Below, one piece after another: positions 22,312 to 34,525 of a stretch of DNA of 64,000 bases. The notes under the pieces were generated by a model. That model made no database searches. It was given only the letters and a program-made list of their open reading frames with translations, and was not told where the DNA came from. Origin of the DNA: Eutypella sp. D-1 (lineage: Eukaryota; Ascomycota; Sordariomycetes; Xylariales; Diatrypaceae). Location: NCBI GenBank assembly GCA_023313575.1, contig JAJTTP010000024.1, forward strand, positions 124,001-188,000, in the 5' to 3' direction. Numbering within the stretch: position 1 is the stretch's first letter; every line of letters begins with the position of its first letter. Both the position numbers and the translations under genes were made by a program.

Positions 22312-24726
22312 GAGGGACCACTTCCGAATAGGCCTCCCCCAGCGGCGGGCAGGACATCTCCCGGGACCAAAATTTTCTCGTCCCCCGCTTATTGTATTCG
22401 AACGACCCCTTTATAGCCTACACACGGATAATCACACGGGAGAAAACGGGGGCGGGTTAACGTTTCTTGGATTTTTTTTATATGGAAAGGGGAAGAAGAG
22501 TGGGGATGGTTATGGACGCCGGCGGCCAATGATAACAGCCGGTTCTGCTACGTGACATGCAAGGCAGGCAAATCGGATGCCCTGGTATTGGTGATCTCGA
22601 TCCGAAACGACTCCCCGGGAAGATAAGGCAGACGAACCGGCGAATCGACATCATTTCCCTCCCCCCCAAAAAGCACATACAGCACGGTTCGGCGGATACA
22701 CGGTAAAGAAAAAAACAAGGACAAAAGGGGGACGAAAGGGAGGCAGGGGGGAAGGGAGGGAGGGAGGTTATGGGATAGAGAGGAAAGAAAGGGATCGAAT
22801 TTTTTTTTCCTCCCATCACCTTTGGGACGCTGTATGCCATGCCATGCACACCGAAACGGTTTTCTGGGTCCCATATATACTGGCAAGTAGGGTTGAGGGC
22901 GACGGAGGTGAGGGGATGAAATGGGGAGGACTTCGGCCGGACCGGCTGGACGGACGGACGGACGGACTGTTTTTGATGCAAGTAAGCAAGCGTACAAGTA
23001 GTCAGGCAGGGTATGTATGTATGTATGTAGGGAGCGAGCTCAGGCACAGGCCGCTGTTACTGTGTCTTATGATTATCGCATCGATTGCAGGACATACACG
23101 CACTCTCAAAACACACGAAAGCAAACCGCACACACACACACACATACATCCACACACTTCCACACATATACGCGCGCACTCCCCAAAAAAAATATACACA
23201 CGAGGGGGTTTAGGGAAGAAGAGGAAAGAAAGAGGAAAGGGGGAAAGGGGGGTGCATGGTGAAAAAAAAAAGGGCTTGGCTAGGCTGTAAAGGAAACCCA
23301 ACGCAACGCAACGCAACTACTAGAGAGGGGATTGCATTCTTCTTCAGCTCAGCTCTGGTCTCTGGCACTGCTCTGCGGCGGCGATAGTGGTGGTGGTGGT
23401 GGTCATGGCGGTCCTTTTTCTTCCCTTTTTTTTTCTTCTGTCGTAATTTTTGAAACCCCCTTACGTACTTTTTTTTTGTTAATGTTGAATGTTTGATGTT
23501 TATGCTGAGGGTTGTCGAGTCGAGGTTCTTGTGCTGTAGCTTGCTTGCTTTGCCTGGTTCTGGTTTCTGGTTCTGGTGTTCGTGGTTTTGGTCGTTTGGA
23601 GTTTGTTTCTTTCTGGAGGCTTTTGCGGGAGGGGGAGGGGGGGGTTAAAAAGGAATTATTGGAAACTATAGGGTCTGAATGGACTTTTTCTTATTGTGTT
23701 GATATTTATTGATGATGTGATGTGACGTCGTCCATGGTCTATGAAGTTCAAGTTCAAGTTGTGTAGAAATAAAAAAGTAGGAGAGAAGTCACATACCCCT
23801 GGGGGCACTGCCCCCTTTCTTGATCCCCCTCCCCCTAGCCCAGGCTTTGTGATGATGACGAACGATGCTTCATAGCTGGGGTATATTAAAGTACTTATCC
23901 ATGCATGCATGCATGCAAAGTCATAGATATAGCTATAGCACCGTAGCCCAGGCCACCGTCGTATCACAAACCGTAGATACCCTGTCCTGTCCTGTCTATC
24001 CCTTATTCTTATCCCTATCCCATGCGCTCAGCACCACGCGGAGCCTCCCTCGCATCTATCCTTATCCCTGACCCCTAGATTTACCTAATTTACTGGGCAA
24101 GAGGCAGAGACCGGGAGTTTATGAAGGAGGGGCTGGCTGGCTGGCGTACTCATTTAGGTCGGGCGGGCGGACTTCGAGATTTGGAGCTGGATATGTGTAC
24201 CAGATGGCGATAGTTATGATAGTGATGGTGACGGCGATAAATAACCCCAGCTGGTTCGTAATCTGTACTACCGCCGTGCCGTCGGGGGGGCGTAAGTAGT
24301 TACGGTGTCAAAGGAAACGCTATAACAACGTGTCCCCCGTCTCGGGGAGAGCTTATCAGTGATAGACTAGGTGCTTGCTTGCTTAATTACTCGTGAAGTG
24401 TGACTTGCTGCCCCCTTTCTGGAGTGAATACGGCAGAATGCAATCATTCTCACTTAGACGTGCGGTGGTGGTAAGCAAGTGATGTGTCATAAATGATGTC
24501 TTGGATATATATCATTACGCCGTTCATCTCGTAGAATCATGTCTGTCCCCCTCCTCCTCTTGACCCTCTACATAAAGAGACCCGACTAAGCCGGCTGGCT
24601 GGCTGGTGGCAGAGCAGGACTGGAGATAGTAGTGACAGTCTTAAGCGCTATCACCTTTCCCCCGCCTTTCTCCTCTTCTATACTCCCCCCGACCGACTCT
24701 TCGCCCCCGCCCACACGCCAACAACC
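22312..24726. other. Intergenic, convergent gene ends, simple repeats only
   Basis: 2.4 kb between the convergent ends of VPS74 and the RBA50-like gene. It contains many homopolymer, GA/CT and GGAC runs, a CA run at 23129-23144, TATG repeats near 23010, an ATGC run at 23901-23917 and pyrimidine tracts. ORFs up to 189 codons on the minus strand (22478-23047) are low-complexity and share no family. I see no gene. Confidence 0.6.
23901..23917. repeat. (ATGC)n microsatellite
   Basis: Four tandem ATGC units in intergenic DNA. Self-complementary unit, so it can form a hairpin. Confidence 0.85.
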
Positions 24727-26172
24727 TCACTTCCCCCTCCTGAGCCTCTCCTCCCAGCCGCCTTTCTCAAACAACCAAACAGCCTCAACAGCGAAGGCGC
24801 GCGCGCTGCGGTGGCGACCGGGTCCATCATCTAAGCTCGCCTCGTCGCGCAGCGAGCGGAGGACGGCGCCCTCGACGCAGAGGGCCCAAAGGCCATCAGC
24901 GAGCGGGTCCCCGGGACGACCGAACTGGCCGGCGCCGAGCCGGTATAGGATGCGGCCGAGGGTCTGATACGCGACGCAGCGCTGACCGGGCACGGCGCTG
25001 CGCGCGAGGCGCGCCAGCTCTGGGATCGTGTAGCCCGCGGCCTCGGGGGCCTCGCCGTGGTGGTGCAGCCCTTTCGTCACGGGGATGGCGCGCGCTGCGC
25101 GCGGCGGCACCAAAGCGCCTCGGAAGTCGAAGCGTACCGCGGACGCGGATACTGAGGATTGCGCTGGGTGGTACGGCGACTCGAGGTCCGCGGGGCTCCC
25201 GGCCGTCGGCAGCGGCGCCATCCAGGCTAGCTTCGACGGGTCCGCGGGCAGTGATGGGAAGTACTTCTGGTGTAGCTTTTCCAGGAAGTCCGGGTCGTCT
25301 GGGTCGATGCGGCCTCCTGCCGCTGCGTCGCTGTCCGAGGGGGGGTCGGTCGATGGCTGTGGCGCCCGCGGCCAGTGCGGTCGCGATATGCTCGGTTCCG
25401 TGGGATGGAGGACGTGCTCCGCTGGGGGGACGGGCGGCGCGGAGTCGTCGTCGGTCTGGGAGGATGGGCGGGTGGCTGGCTCTGGTTTTGGTTCGGTCGT
25501 ATGTTTATCTGATGGTTCAGGGGACGATGCGAAATGGACTTTCTTTTTGGTCGTTGAGTCGGAAGTTTCCTGCTGGCCCCCCTCTTCCTCATCTTCCACC
25601 GTAGCCCTCAAATTCCTCCGTGGCTCTGGGGCAGGTTTCGCTTCCGACGTATCTTCTATCCGTATCTCGGGTGCGCCTACTGCTTCTCCCTTCTGCTCAT
25701 CGCTTCTACTGCCATCTTTCAGCGGGCTTTGCTGCTTGGGGAGTTCAAACGACAATGTCCCCGTAGGCTCATCCAGCGTGGCGCGCTTCAGTAGCATCTG
25801 CAGTGTAGCCGGGTTCATGCTGCCGAACAGCTCCTGTCGCGCGGCCTCGATATCTTCTGGTGACATGGAGGCAAGCCGCTCATTGTTCTCGCGATCTATA
25901 CGGCGCCGCTCCTCCGTCTCGAAGTCCTCGTCTGTGGGGGTCTGTGTGGGTGGTTGAGCGGCATGATTGGACGGAGGCGCGGCGGCCGTAGATTTCTTCT
26001 CTTGAGCTTCTTGGTGAGCCTGCCGTTTCTGCTTGAACGTCGAGGTCCGTACGCGCTTCTTGTGTTCTGGAAAACCCGAGGACGTCGTCGACTTGATCTG
26101 GGGGAAGGTCGGGGCTTTGGGCTCTGTCGCCTCTTTCTCCCTAATGTCGGTTATGAGGAAGGCGGGATTCAT
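24727..26172 (-). CDS. RBA50: RPAP1/RBA50-like RNA polymerase II-associated protein
   Basis: Single exon, 481 residues. Proteins of this family help assemble and import RNA polymerase II. The RPAP1 N-terminal motif is visible around residues 84-130: an Arg/Glu-rich helix, then LASMSPEDIEAARQELFGSM and NPATLQMLLKRA. The C-terminal RPAP1 segment occurs near residues 350-360 (RFDFRGALV) and runs to YTIPELARLARSAVPGQRC, followed by helices matching the conserved C-terminal block. The middle (about 135-300) is disordered, rich in Pro, Ser, Glu and Thr. The protein is the short fungal form rather than the long animal RPAP1. It diverges from HPC2 across a very long spacer. Confidence 0.88.
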   Translation of the reverse strand: MNPAFLITDIREKEATEPKAPTFPQIKSTTSSGFPEHKKRVRTSTFKQKRQAHQEAQEKKSTAAAPPSNHAAQPPTQTPTDEDFETEERRRIDRENNERLASMSPEDIEAARQELFGSMNPATLQMLLKRATLDEPTGTLSFELPKQQSPLKDGSRSDEQKGEAVGAPEIRIEDTSEAKPAPEPRRNLRATVEDEEEGGQQETSDSTTKKKVHFASSPEPSDKHTTEPKPEPATRPSSQTDDDSAPPVPPAEHVLHPTEPSISRPHWPRAPQPSTDPPSDSDAAAGGRIDPDDPDFLEKLHQKYFPSLPADPSKLAWMAPLPTAGSPADLESPYHPAQSSVSASAVRFDFRGALVPPRAARAIPVTKGLHHHGEAPEAAGYTIPELARLARSAVPGQRCVAYQTLGRILYRLGAGQFGRPGDPLADGLWALCVEGAVLRSLRDEASLDDGPGRHRSARAFAVEAVWLFEKGGWEERLRRGK

Positions 26173-29100
26173 GATGGAGGGATAGGCAGTCCGGGATATG
26201 GAAGATTTTGTTTATACTGGCTGGAGAATATGCTGCACTACAGCATGATTATCTGTTAATTAAGAAAGAGACTCGTGAGAGAATGTTGTAGATGGTAATA
26301 ATTTCACTTCCTTCACTCAGTAAATTCCAATATGGGATTCCTGTATACAAAACGGAATAAAGCACGGACCATCGATAGCTACCTCGGTACATAGATACTT
26401 TAGTAGACGGGTATCTGGCGGCAGATTGCAGGTGCAAGACAGGGCAGACTGGCAGTTGTATGTACCTTCGGTAGGTATCTCTTATTATGTAGATACCTAG
26501 GTACCTTCAGAAGCTAAGGTTGGCACTGTGCATTAGCGTGGATCTGTTCTCGGCTAGATATCCTATTCCCTTCCCATGCACCCCCAAAAGGCAGCCGCGA
26601 CAAGTTACCCGCAAATTGGAAGAAGCCTTTTTTGGTATTCCAGAATCCCCCTCCCCAGGTTCTAGTGGGGTTCCCCTTCCCAGTTAGGAATAGGTCGCTT
26701 TATTTTTCCTTTTCTGTCTTTTTTCTTTTTTTTTTGTCCCCAATCGCGTCTCCAGGGCTGCGTCTCGGTCTCTCCTCCATAGATAGATCTGACCGAAAGT
26801 AAGCGCTGGCATTTTCGCGCGTAATTACCTTGCCTAAGGTACATTGGTACCTGACTGTAACAATACATAGAACATTCCGCCGAGGGTTTCAAATTGATCG
26901 ACCTTTTGAGACGCCGTCTGACAGAATTCCCAATATGTGATTGCTCAACTTACTGAAAAGGTGCCATGCAGCTTATTGTCTCAAGTAAGTAGCTATAAAA
27001 AAGTGTCGAGGGCGTTCAGTAACATTGCATCAGGTCTGTCCTGTGCCACGATGCTTGGTACGTGCAATGTAACGAATATATTTACGAACAAAACGGATGC
27101 CTGCAGCGTATATCGGTAGTTCGAATGAATTGGTCCGTTCCTGTCGCAGTAAATAAATGTATTAATACTTCCAACTTTAAACGGCGCCGTTGCACTCCCG
27201 GAGATGCATTGTTGAAGAGCTGATCTGATAACCAGGAGGTAATAATTTGATATAATGCATTGTCTGTAATTCAGAGGTAACTCCTTACACTTATATTTGC
27301 TGACAATTTGAGACAGCTATACATAGAATTGCCAATGCCTGCGGCAGCCTTATAAGCTATCGGTACTGGTTGATATAGACGGGCCTTAACCGATCTTGGT
27401 ATAGACCCACATCCGGTCAACCCACCCCCCCTGTCAACCTCACGCGGCTATCGTGCATTAACCTGGGTCACACCGGGTCATAGGCTCGTCCCTCCCTGCT
27501 CAGGCGTCCGTAAGGTCTTATTCGGCTGTAGGTGCGGCATGTACCTACATAGTACAAGGTAGCGAAGGTAAAGCATGCCTTGGTACGGAGTAGTACCCAG
27601 CCCTGCATATGGTTGTTTTTGTCTTTCCCCACATCCACACAGATGACTATGCCTCATGTTACATGGTACACCTATTACGATGTATTTAGGTATCTTAGGT
27701 TTGTCCCCTCCAATTAGGGCCGGTTATAGCTGGTCGGTCCCATTCCAAACCACGGTCCGAGATTCGAAATGTCCCGTCCAATCTATCCCTCACTCCAACT
27801 ATGAAGTTATTACTAATTAGCTTGCAAGGACGACCGTAATCGCCGGGCGGTATAGAATACTCTACTGGGTCTTGAAACAGTGCCGGAAATCAGTGCCGGA
27901 TCACCACCACTACCACCACCACCACCAGCCACAACCAGAGAACTGCCAGCGTTGAATTTTGTCCCGATAAAACCCCGACATCTTGGTTAACTTCCAAAAT
28001 GACGATCTCGCAGGTATCCACTTCTGACTGGCAACTTCCTTGCCAAGTCATGCCTGTCCGCCTTATCTGCAAACACGACAGAGTCATACAGACAGACGCT
28101 ATGTATAATGCACATATAACAAACATGCTGGGAGAATGGATGAGAAGTTAAGCAGCAAAGAGTAATTAATACCGAGTTACCTAGGAACGATGTAACTATC
28201 TGGTATCACCTGCATCCATCCTCGACTTTTCCGAACAGCCGTTCTCCCCTTCCTACTCTCCCCCTGGTCGGTTCAACGTTGGCGTAGGTAGGTATCATTT
28301 ATTGTTGTCAATTATTCCTTTAAAGGTATCTACGTAGCAGCGTAGCAGCGTAGTTACTTATTATTTTTATTTTTGGTTTCGTTATTACTACAATAAAGTG
28401 GGTACATGCTACCAATTCCCGTCTGGTCTGGCTGGTCTGGCTTATTAGCTTGCTCACTAGTTTGCCGAGTACAGTCTAGTATAATATTCCAGATCCAACC
28501 CAACGTTCATGTGCACCAACCTAATTCTCAATTACCCCTGTTTCTGTTTTTGATTTCCCTTTTCGGTATTCCCCCACCTAATTACTACTCTACCTTCTCC
28601 CCTACATTAATAGTACCTTATGTAAGTACACCTTAGTCTAAGTTAGTTTCCCCTTCGATCGATCCATGGATGGGATGGGTTTCCAAGGTCGGATTTGTCT
28701 CTATCATTATCATGTTAGCATGTCTAGCATCCACACTTTTGCAACCCGTCTGCCCGTTCTATGTATCCTACCCACCCCCCAATTATGTATTTACGGGTTA
28801 TGGGAATTACCCGACTACTACAACTACATACGGGAGAGGGTTGACTTGCCTACCGCCTGTGTATGTATGTAGTTGTAGGCATAGCTTAGAGTCCAACGGG
28901 TAGGACTCCCCGCTACCCATCCAATTGTCCCAACCTGGTTCCAGTCTACCTGGGTAAGGTCCATATGGTGGTTGATAATGAGAATTCCCCGACAGATGAC
29001 TTTTCTGACTTTCTCGTCCCCATGCCATACGTGCCATACCATACCATACCATACCATACCATACCATATCTGCTCCAGCTATCTGCTCCTAGGCTATTAT

Positions 29101-31087
29101 CTGCCATGTCCCGGTCTCCATGTGTTGTCTTGTCTGTCATGTCCACGGGTCTGTCTGTCTGCCTTCTGCCTTCTGCCTTCTGCTCGATTATGGCCCTTCC
29201 ATATTCTCCTCCCCCCCGTCCTCGTTCAAGTCCCCGTCCCCGTTCCCCGTCCCCATTCCCATTCCCCTAGCTTATTCCCTAATTCTCTAATTCCCCTTTG
29301 CCTTTTCTTTTACTGTAATAAAATTTCCCACTTTCTATCTTCCCTTGCGCCCCCCTCTCTGTCTCCCTCCCCCCCTTCCTATTCTGTTCTTGAAGGTTTT
29401 CTTCTCTTCCTGACAGGTTTCCCGGTCGTTAGAGCCCCGTTTTTTTCATTCTGGTTAACCGCCTTATTGTAGAGTAATACCCAATTTCTCCAAAACGTAG
29501 CCATCCCCATCCTTCTTGTAATTCTTTACAATCCCCCAACTCTCTCTCCTCTCACCTTCACTTCCTTTTCCCGCATCAACACCACCACAACCCATCACAA
29601 CACCACTCAACACCACACAACACAACCCGCACAACCTTGGTTGTTGATCAACAATTTCATCCAAAACCATCAATTCGCGACGCTTTTCGACTTTTTTCTT
29701 TTTGGGTTTTGATGCATTTCTGGCTGATGCGTCTTAACCTGTAATAATTAATCGTATTCGACTAGCTCGACATTGTGAATTTTTCGCTTTTGTTTCAACG
29801 TGGGAGAGAGGATTTGCATCGTCAAAATAAAAGCATCACCGTTCGCGATCCTTGTGAGGGTATTCGGAATTTGGACCCCACGCACGAACCACCAGAGGAA
29901 CCACCTGAACTACTCGCGTACCCATGTACCAACCAGCTAACCTCTAACGTGCCAACCAACGAACGACGTATTTCCGTCAGCACTACTATTGCCAGTCACG
30001 TTACCGGAAATATTTACAACTTGCGTATACTCGCATCCACTACCACACGCCTTGAACCCGTCCCGTCCAAACAATTCCAACTTCAGAAATCGGGACGAAC
30101 AATCTTATCGGTCGGTGCCTGCCGCCGCCACCACCACGCACCACCGACGCCGACATTCGTTGAATTTGCTTTGCATCCGAACTAATCGGTACAAAATACC
30201 TGGTCCCCATAATAATTAGTGCTGCACATTTTCCAACCTTCCATTGAAAGGGTCGCAAGGTTTCCTTTTCTGCCATTCGCCTGTCGACCTCCTATTGAAC
30301 TTTTTTAAACCCCCCAAAGTACAAATAAGCACCTGCAGATTTGTATCTCAATTCGTACATTGTACATCGAAACACCTGTCTGCCTAGCTGCCGTCGATAC
30401 GATACTAAGTATAAAGTACCTCACCCTACCATTCGGAACCTTGGAACCATCTAGGTTTAGGTCACAGTGGTCACAGCAAGGTTGTTTCGAAACAGCCGCA
30501 ACTTACAAACCCAAAATATACAACAACACCTGGGCATTTTTCCATCCTCACATCAAGGGAGGTACTAAAAACAAAAGAGGGAATCTTATCGGAAGACGAT
30601 CTGTTCAACCTCCCTCAAACTATTCGCTCGCTTGCAACCATTCCCACCATCATTTGCAGCATTTACTGCATTTGGTGCATTTGCATTGCATCCCTTTGAA
30701 TCCCTAGGATTGGTTCTTTGATTGATCCATCTTATCGCGCTTAAAAGACTTACCCGCGATACCGACGACCTACCTAGAGGTACCTAGGTAGGTTACTTTC
30801 ACTTACACCTGCAACTTCAACTGGACCCGCAGCTAAGACTGACTCAGTTATTAGTCACGTCATTCAATCCACTAACGAACAAAGGCGTTGCGGTGGAAGA
30901 CCCACTTCAAGTGCTCCAGCAGCTCCCAGCTGTCAATCAGCTGAGCTGACCCCTTGAAGGGAGCTGAATCCCCAGACCGACCCCCCCTGCTCTACTGCTT
31001 CAGCTGTATCAGCTCTTATCACGGTACACATTAATCCGTAACCCGATTCACTCTTCCCGAGGCCTTGAATCACTGTTAGTGGTGAAC
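26173..31087. promoter_or_regulatory. Unusually long divergent spacer (RBA50-like / HPC2)
   Basis: 4.9 kb with no supportable coding gene between two divergent start codons. It contains TACCTAGGTA palindromes (26494-26503 and 30781-30790), pyrimidine-rich tracts (29160-29640), a pentanucleotide repeat and scattered ORFs up to 136 codons (for example 29775-30185) of no known family. The right-hand 2 kb reads like promoter plus long 5' leader of HPC2. Any RNA gene here cannot be called from sequence alone. Confidence 0.5.
29033..29067. repeat. (CCATA)n pentanucleotide microsatellite
   Basis: About seven tandem copies of a CCATA unit in the long spacer upstream of HPC2, interrupted by nothing visible. 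Confidence 0.9.
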
Positions 31088-32968
31088 ATGGCCAACAACG
31101 TTTCGATGCGATATAGCTCCTCTCCCGAACTGTCTGATCCCCCCTCTATTTTGTCCGGACCTACTTCCCCAAATGGCTACAGTCGATCCAAAAGGGGCGG
31201 CGAAGGCGACGAGATCGTAGTCGACCCGTCTACCATCCGATACGATGTCTCAGGCCAGCCTATGCTGACTAAGGACGGTTTACCTCGCAGGAAACCCGGA
31301 CCGAAACCGGGCTCCAGGATAGCAAAACGAAGCACTGCTCAACCCGAGGACGGGGAGAAGGTAAAGCGGCCCCGGAAACCCAAGGACCCTAACGCGCCGC
31401 CTGCCCCTCGGAAACGCAAGGCCGCACCCACGACCGACGATAACTCCGGCGAGTCGAGGGCTCGCGCTGTCAGTATGGGCGTAGGACCTGGTGCCGCATC
31501 ACGGCAGGCAAAGATTACCGACATGACCAACCAGGGCCGGTCAGAATCCGTCCCACAGAAGGCCCCGAAGCGCGAATCTCTTCCGGAGTCCATGTCCAAG
31601 ATACTCAATGCCGACCCAGAGCCAGCACACACACCCATACATGCCCAGCCTCTAAGACCTACCGCACCTTCTCGAACCAGCGGAACAAATTACGACCCGA
31701 TTCGATCATCCAACTACGATCCCGTCAGAGAAACTATGGTCACTCACAGCTATTCTAGCGCCATGGGTTCTCCTCGCGCACCCACTGGAAGCGCCGTAAA
31801 TCGTCCTAGCGCGTCTCCCTCTATCGCTAGCCTTGTGGATCCTACTCCCATGCCGAGCATCGTCTCTCCTTCTCAGTCTCACACCTCGTTCGCCCAGAAC
31901 CAACAGCAGTCTCAGTCCCAGCAGCGCAAGCCTCAGGAATCCAGCTCGATGCCTACATCCCCAAATCCCCTGCGCAAGGAGTTCCCGCCTCCTCCCGCGC
32001 CCAAGGCATCTGCTTCTGAGATTAGAAAACCGGCTCTACCTCCCTCGGTTTCTGCCGCTTCCAAGATCGAAATCCGACCAAGCTCCATCACGACCATCGG
32101 CGCTGCTGGCCCGAAGCGAACGCCCCCCAAGAACCAGAGCACCGCTTCGTCCTCTCCACGTATTCACGCCGCGAAGGATTCGTTGTTACCCATGCCCCGT
32201 GCATCGGAACGCTCGATTCTCGATTTCGGCAAGGCCGAGCCGGGATCAGAGCTAGTCACCCCTTCAATTGTCTTGAACATCCCTCTAAATGGCGAGACGA
32301 ACAAGTACATCAACTTCATGCGCGTGGCAGAGGAACAATATGGGTGGGAGGCGCTTCACCCCCGTCAAGCCGAACACAAAGCCCGCAAGGCCCGCATCGC
32401 CGCCGCGTCTGCCGCACTTGCGCAGAACGATTCAGGTCGCGAAGGGGACGAAATGTCGGTCGACGAGTCGGACAACGATGATTCTAATGTGGAGATGGGC
32501 GGTGTTAGCGGACCTGACAAGCCGGAAGGCAAGCCTGCCAAGAAGAAGCGCCACTTCAAGGAGGATGAGTACGACAAGGATGATGATTTTGTCGACGATT
32601 CAGAGCTATTATGGGAAGAGCAAGCTGCAGCCAGTCGCGACGGGTTCTTCGTCTACTCGGGCCCCCTCGTCCCCGAGGTCGAGAAGCCGGAAGCCGGGCG
32701 CGGGGACCAGCCCAAGCGCGGTCGTGGCTCGCGAGGTGGGCGTGGAGGAGCTCGCACTGCGGCGGGAGGCGCAGGTCGAGGACGCGGTGGCGGCCCGGGA
32801 TCTCGTGGCGGTGTGGTTAGGAAACCCCGCATGACGAAGGCCGACAAGGAGCAGATGAACCGCGAGAAGGCAGAGCGCGAGGCCAACTTGCATAAGGCGA
32901 CGACGAACGGCAGCAGCGGATCATACAACGTACTGCACCCCGGCAGCCCCCCGTTTGCTGGCCTGTAG
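31088..32968 (+). CDS. HPC2: Hpc2/ubinuclein-like HIRA histone-chaperone subunit
   Basis: Nuclear protein of the Hpc2-related (HUN) family, a subunit of the HIRA/HIR complex that deposits histone H3-H4 outside replication and represses histone genes. Single exon, 626 residues, starting MANNVSMRYSSSPELSD. The diagnostic HUN segment lies near residues 490-515: DEYDKDDDFVDDSELLWEEQ, then DGFFVYSGPLVPE. A second conserved block around 390-415 reads LNIPLNGETNKYINF. The N-terminal half is disordered, with an AT-hook-like RKPGPKPGSR near 80 and a PRKPKDPNAPPAPRKRK patch. The C-terminus is an RGG-rich stretch (about 545-580). A probable nuclear-localised chromatin factor. Confidence 0.92.
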   Translation: MANNVSMRYSSSPELSDPPSILSGPTSPNGYSRSKRGGEGDEIVVDPSTIRYDVSGQPMLTKDGLPRRKPGPKPGSRIAKRSTAQPEDGEKVKRPRKPKDPNAPPAPRKRKAAPTTDDNSGESRARAVSMGVGPGAASRQAKITDMTNQGRSESVPQKAPKRESLPESMSKILNADPEPAHTPIHAQPLRPTAPSRTSGTNYDPIRSSNYDPVRETMVTHSYSSAMGSPRAPTGSAVNRPSASPSIASLVDPTPMPSIVSPSQSHTSFAQNQQQSQSQQRKPQESSSMPTSPNPLRKEFPPPPAPKASASEIRKPALPPSVSAASKIEIRPSSITTIGAAGPKRTPPKNQSTASSSPRIHAAKDSLLPMPRASERSILDFGKAEPGSELVTPSIVLNIPLNGETNKYINFMRVAEEQYGWEALHPRQAEHKARKARIAAASAALAQNDSGREGDEMSVDESDNDDSNVEMGGVSGPDKPEGKPAKKKRHFKEDEYDKDDDFVDDSELLWEEQAAASRDGFFVYSGPLVPEVEKPEAGRGDQPKRGRGSRGGRGGARTAAGGAGRGRGGGPGSRGGVVRKPRMTKADKEQMNREKAEREANLHKATTNGSSGSYNVLHPGSPPFAGL

Positions 32969-34525
32969 GATAACTCCAGTATACTGCGATGGTTTGGGCC
33001 GGCTGCAGACGCGTGTCAGAGTACATCAGCACCACTTCTTGCATCCCCCACCTCTACTACGATAAACTTCTATTGATATGAATGGGCTTCGCGGAAACGA
33101 CGGAGGGAGACAAAAAAGAAAAACACCGGCGAAGAAAGAGGGAGGAGGAGCGGTGTTCTTGGCGTTTACTTTTAATGAACTTGTCTTGTCTCTTGTGCTA
33201 TGGAAAGGGGGAAGGGAAAGGCGAGATAGACTCTTTTGCCCCGTTTTACACACACAAGCGGTTGGTTTGGGTTGATACCATTGATTTTTATTGTATGGAT
33301 CCTTTTCTTTGTTCTTTTTTTCTTTTCTTCCTCCCTAGCTCCAAGCAGAACACCGAGGCGTCGCTGTCTTGTAGCCTGTTTTTCCCTTTTTTCAAACTGC
33401 CTGGGTTTTTCATCTATCACTTTACGGATGGATGTATTGCATGGACGGACGGATTGCACGGATGTACAAATGAAACGGTGGCGGAGTTTTCTATCTCTTT
33501 AAAGACTGCGGGGCAAGGAAGGGAAGGGAAGCAGGGAGGCATCGAGGGTATTTATTCGATACACGCGCTTCGCACATTACATACATACATACCACACACA
33601 CATATGCATACATGTATGCATGCATGTATGGCCGTCTGCCCGCTACTCCTGTAGATTTTGAAAGATTCCCCCTCTCTCCTCATACATGCATACAGCACAT
33701 CACATACATACATGGCAGGGCGGCGGGTGTTGTTTCGCTGGGTTACGCTACGTTAACGTGCGCAGAGGACTTTGTTGTTGTAGCTTTAGCCATAGGTTAC
33801 CATCCTGCCCGGTTCGGGGGGGGAAGGGGGGTTTGCTCCCATTATGCAAGCGGTTTTATTTGAAGAAGAAAAATGAGAATTACGGTCTGTTGTTCTATTC
33901 ATCTATCTATGCTATGATGGTTGAGTCCTCCGTGCCGTGTCTGTGACTTACCTACCTTGGTAGATAGCAGGCATTTACCGTGATATAATTGCGTGTGATT
34001 CCCCCACCCCCTTTTTTTCCGTGTATATGGAGGTGTTTCCAGATGTATGTGTGCTTGGACCTGCTAGCTACACTGAGCTCAGCTGAGCCCCCCCGGGCTA
34101 CCTAGCTCCAGCGCGACGGGTAAGGGGTCGCAGATCCCGTCATAGTGACGGCATCGGTATATTTGGTATGGTATACGACAGCATCATTAGGTAAGCATGT
34201 TTTTGTTTTGTTAAAGTATAGGGGAATGTTTGATTGATGTAGAGATCATGATTAGAAGGGCAATTGTAAGGAATACTTGTAAGGTCCTTTTTTTGACTTT
34301 CTTAATATTGCCCTAGCCAGCTCGCCAGCCAGTTAGTCACGGCAGAATTAACTGGAACATCGCAACTGCATTACTTCGCAATCGCATCGCATCGCACCAG
34401 ATCAAAAAACTATAGGGGTAACTGCAGCTCCATTTCATATATTCCTCGCCCTGTTTTTCGAAGACGAGGCAATCCGCACAAAATACAGGTCAGACGACGT
34501 GACCACACCCTAATCTAAATCCATC
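32969..34525. other. Intergenic, simple repeats
   Basis: 1.56 kb downstream of HPC2. It contains poly-pyrimidine and GAAG/GGGA runs, a CATA/ATGC-rich patch (33580-33635) and a G run near 33810. The region close to 34500 should be the promoter of the small mitochondrial protein. No gene seen. Confidence 0.55.

Noticed and set aside
22478..23047. 189-codon minus-strand ORF after VPS74
   Set aside because: Built from Pro/Ser/Leu runs over homopolymer and GGGA tracts. No motif, no splice partners.
25085..25957. 290-codon plus-strand ORF opposite the RBA50-like gene
   Set aside because: Gly/Ser-rich shadow with no family. The minus strand has RPAP1 motifs at both ends.
29775..30707. Two ORFs (136 and 115 codons) before HPC2
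   Set aside because: No family resemblance and no start context beyond chance. More likely leader or promoter DNA.
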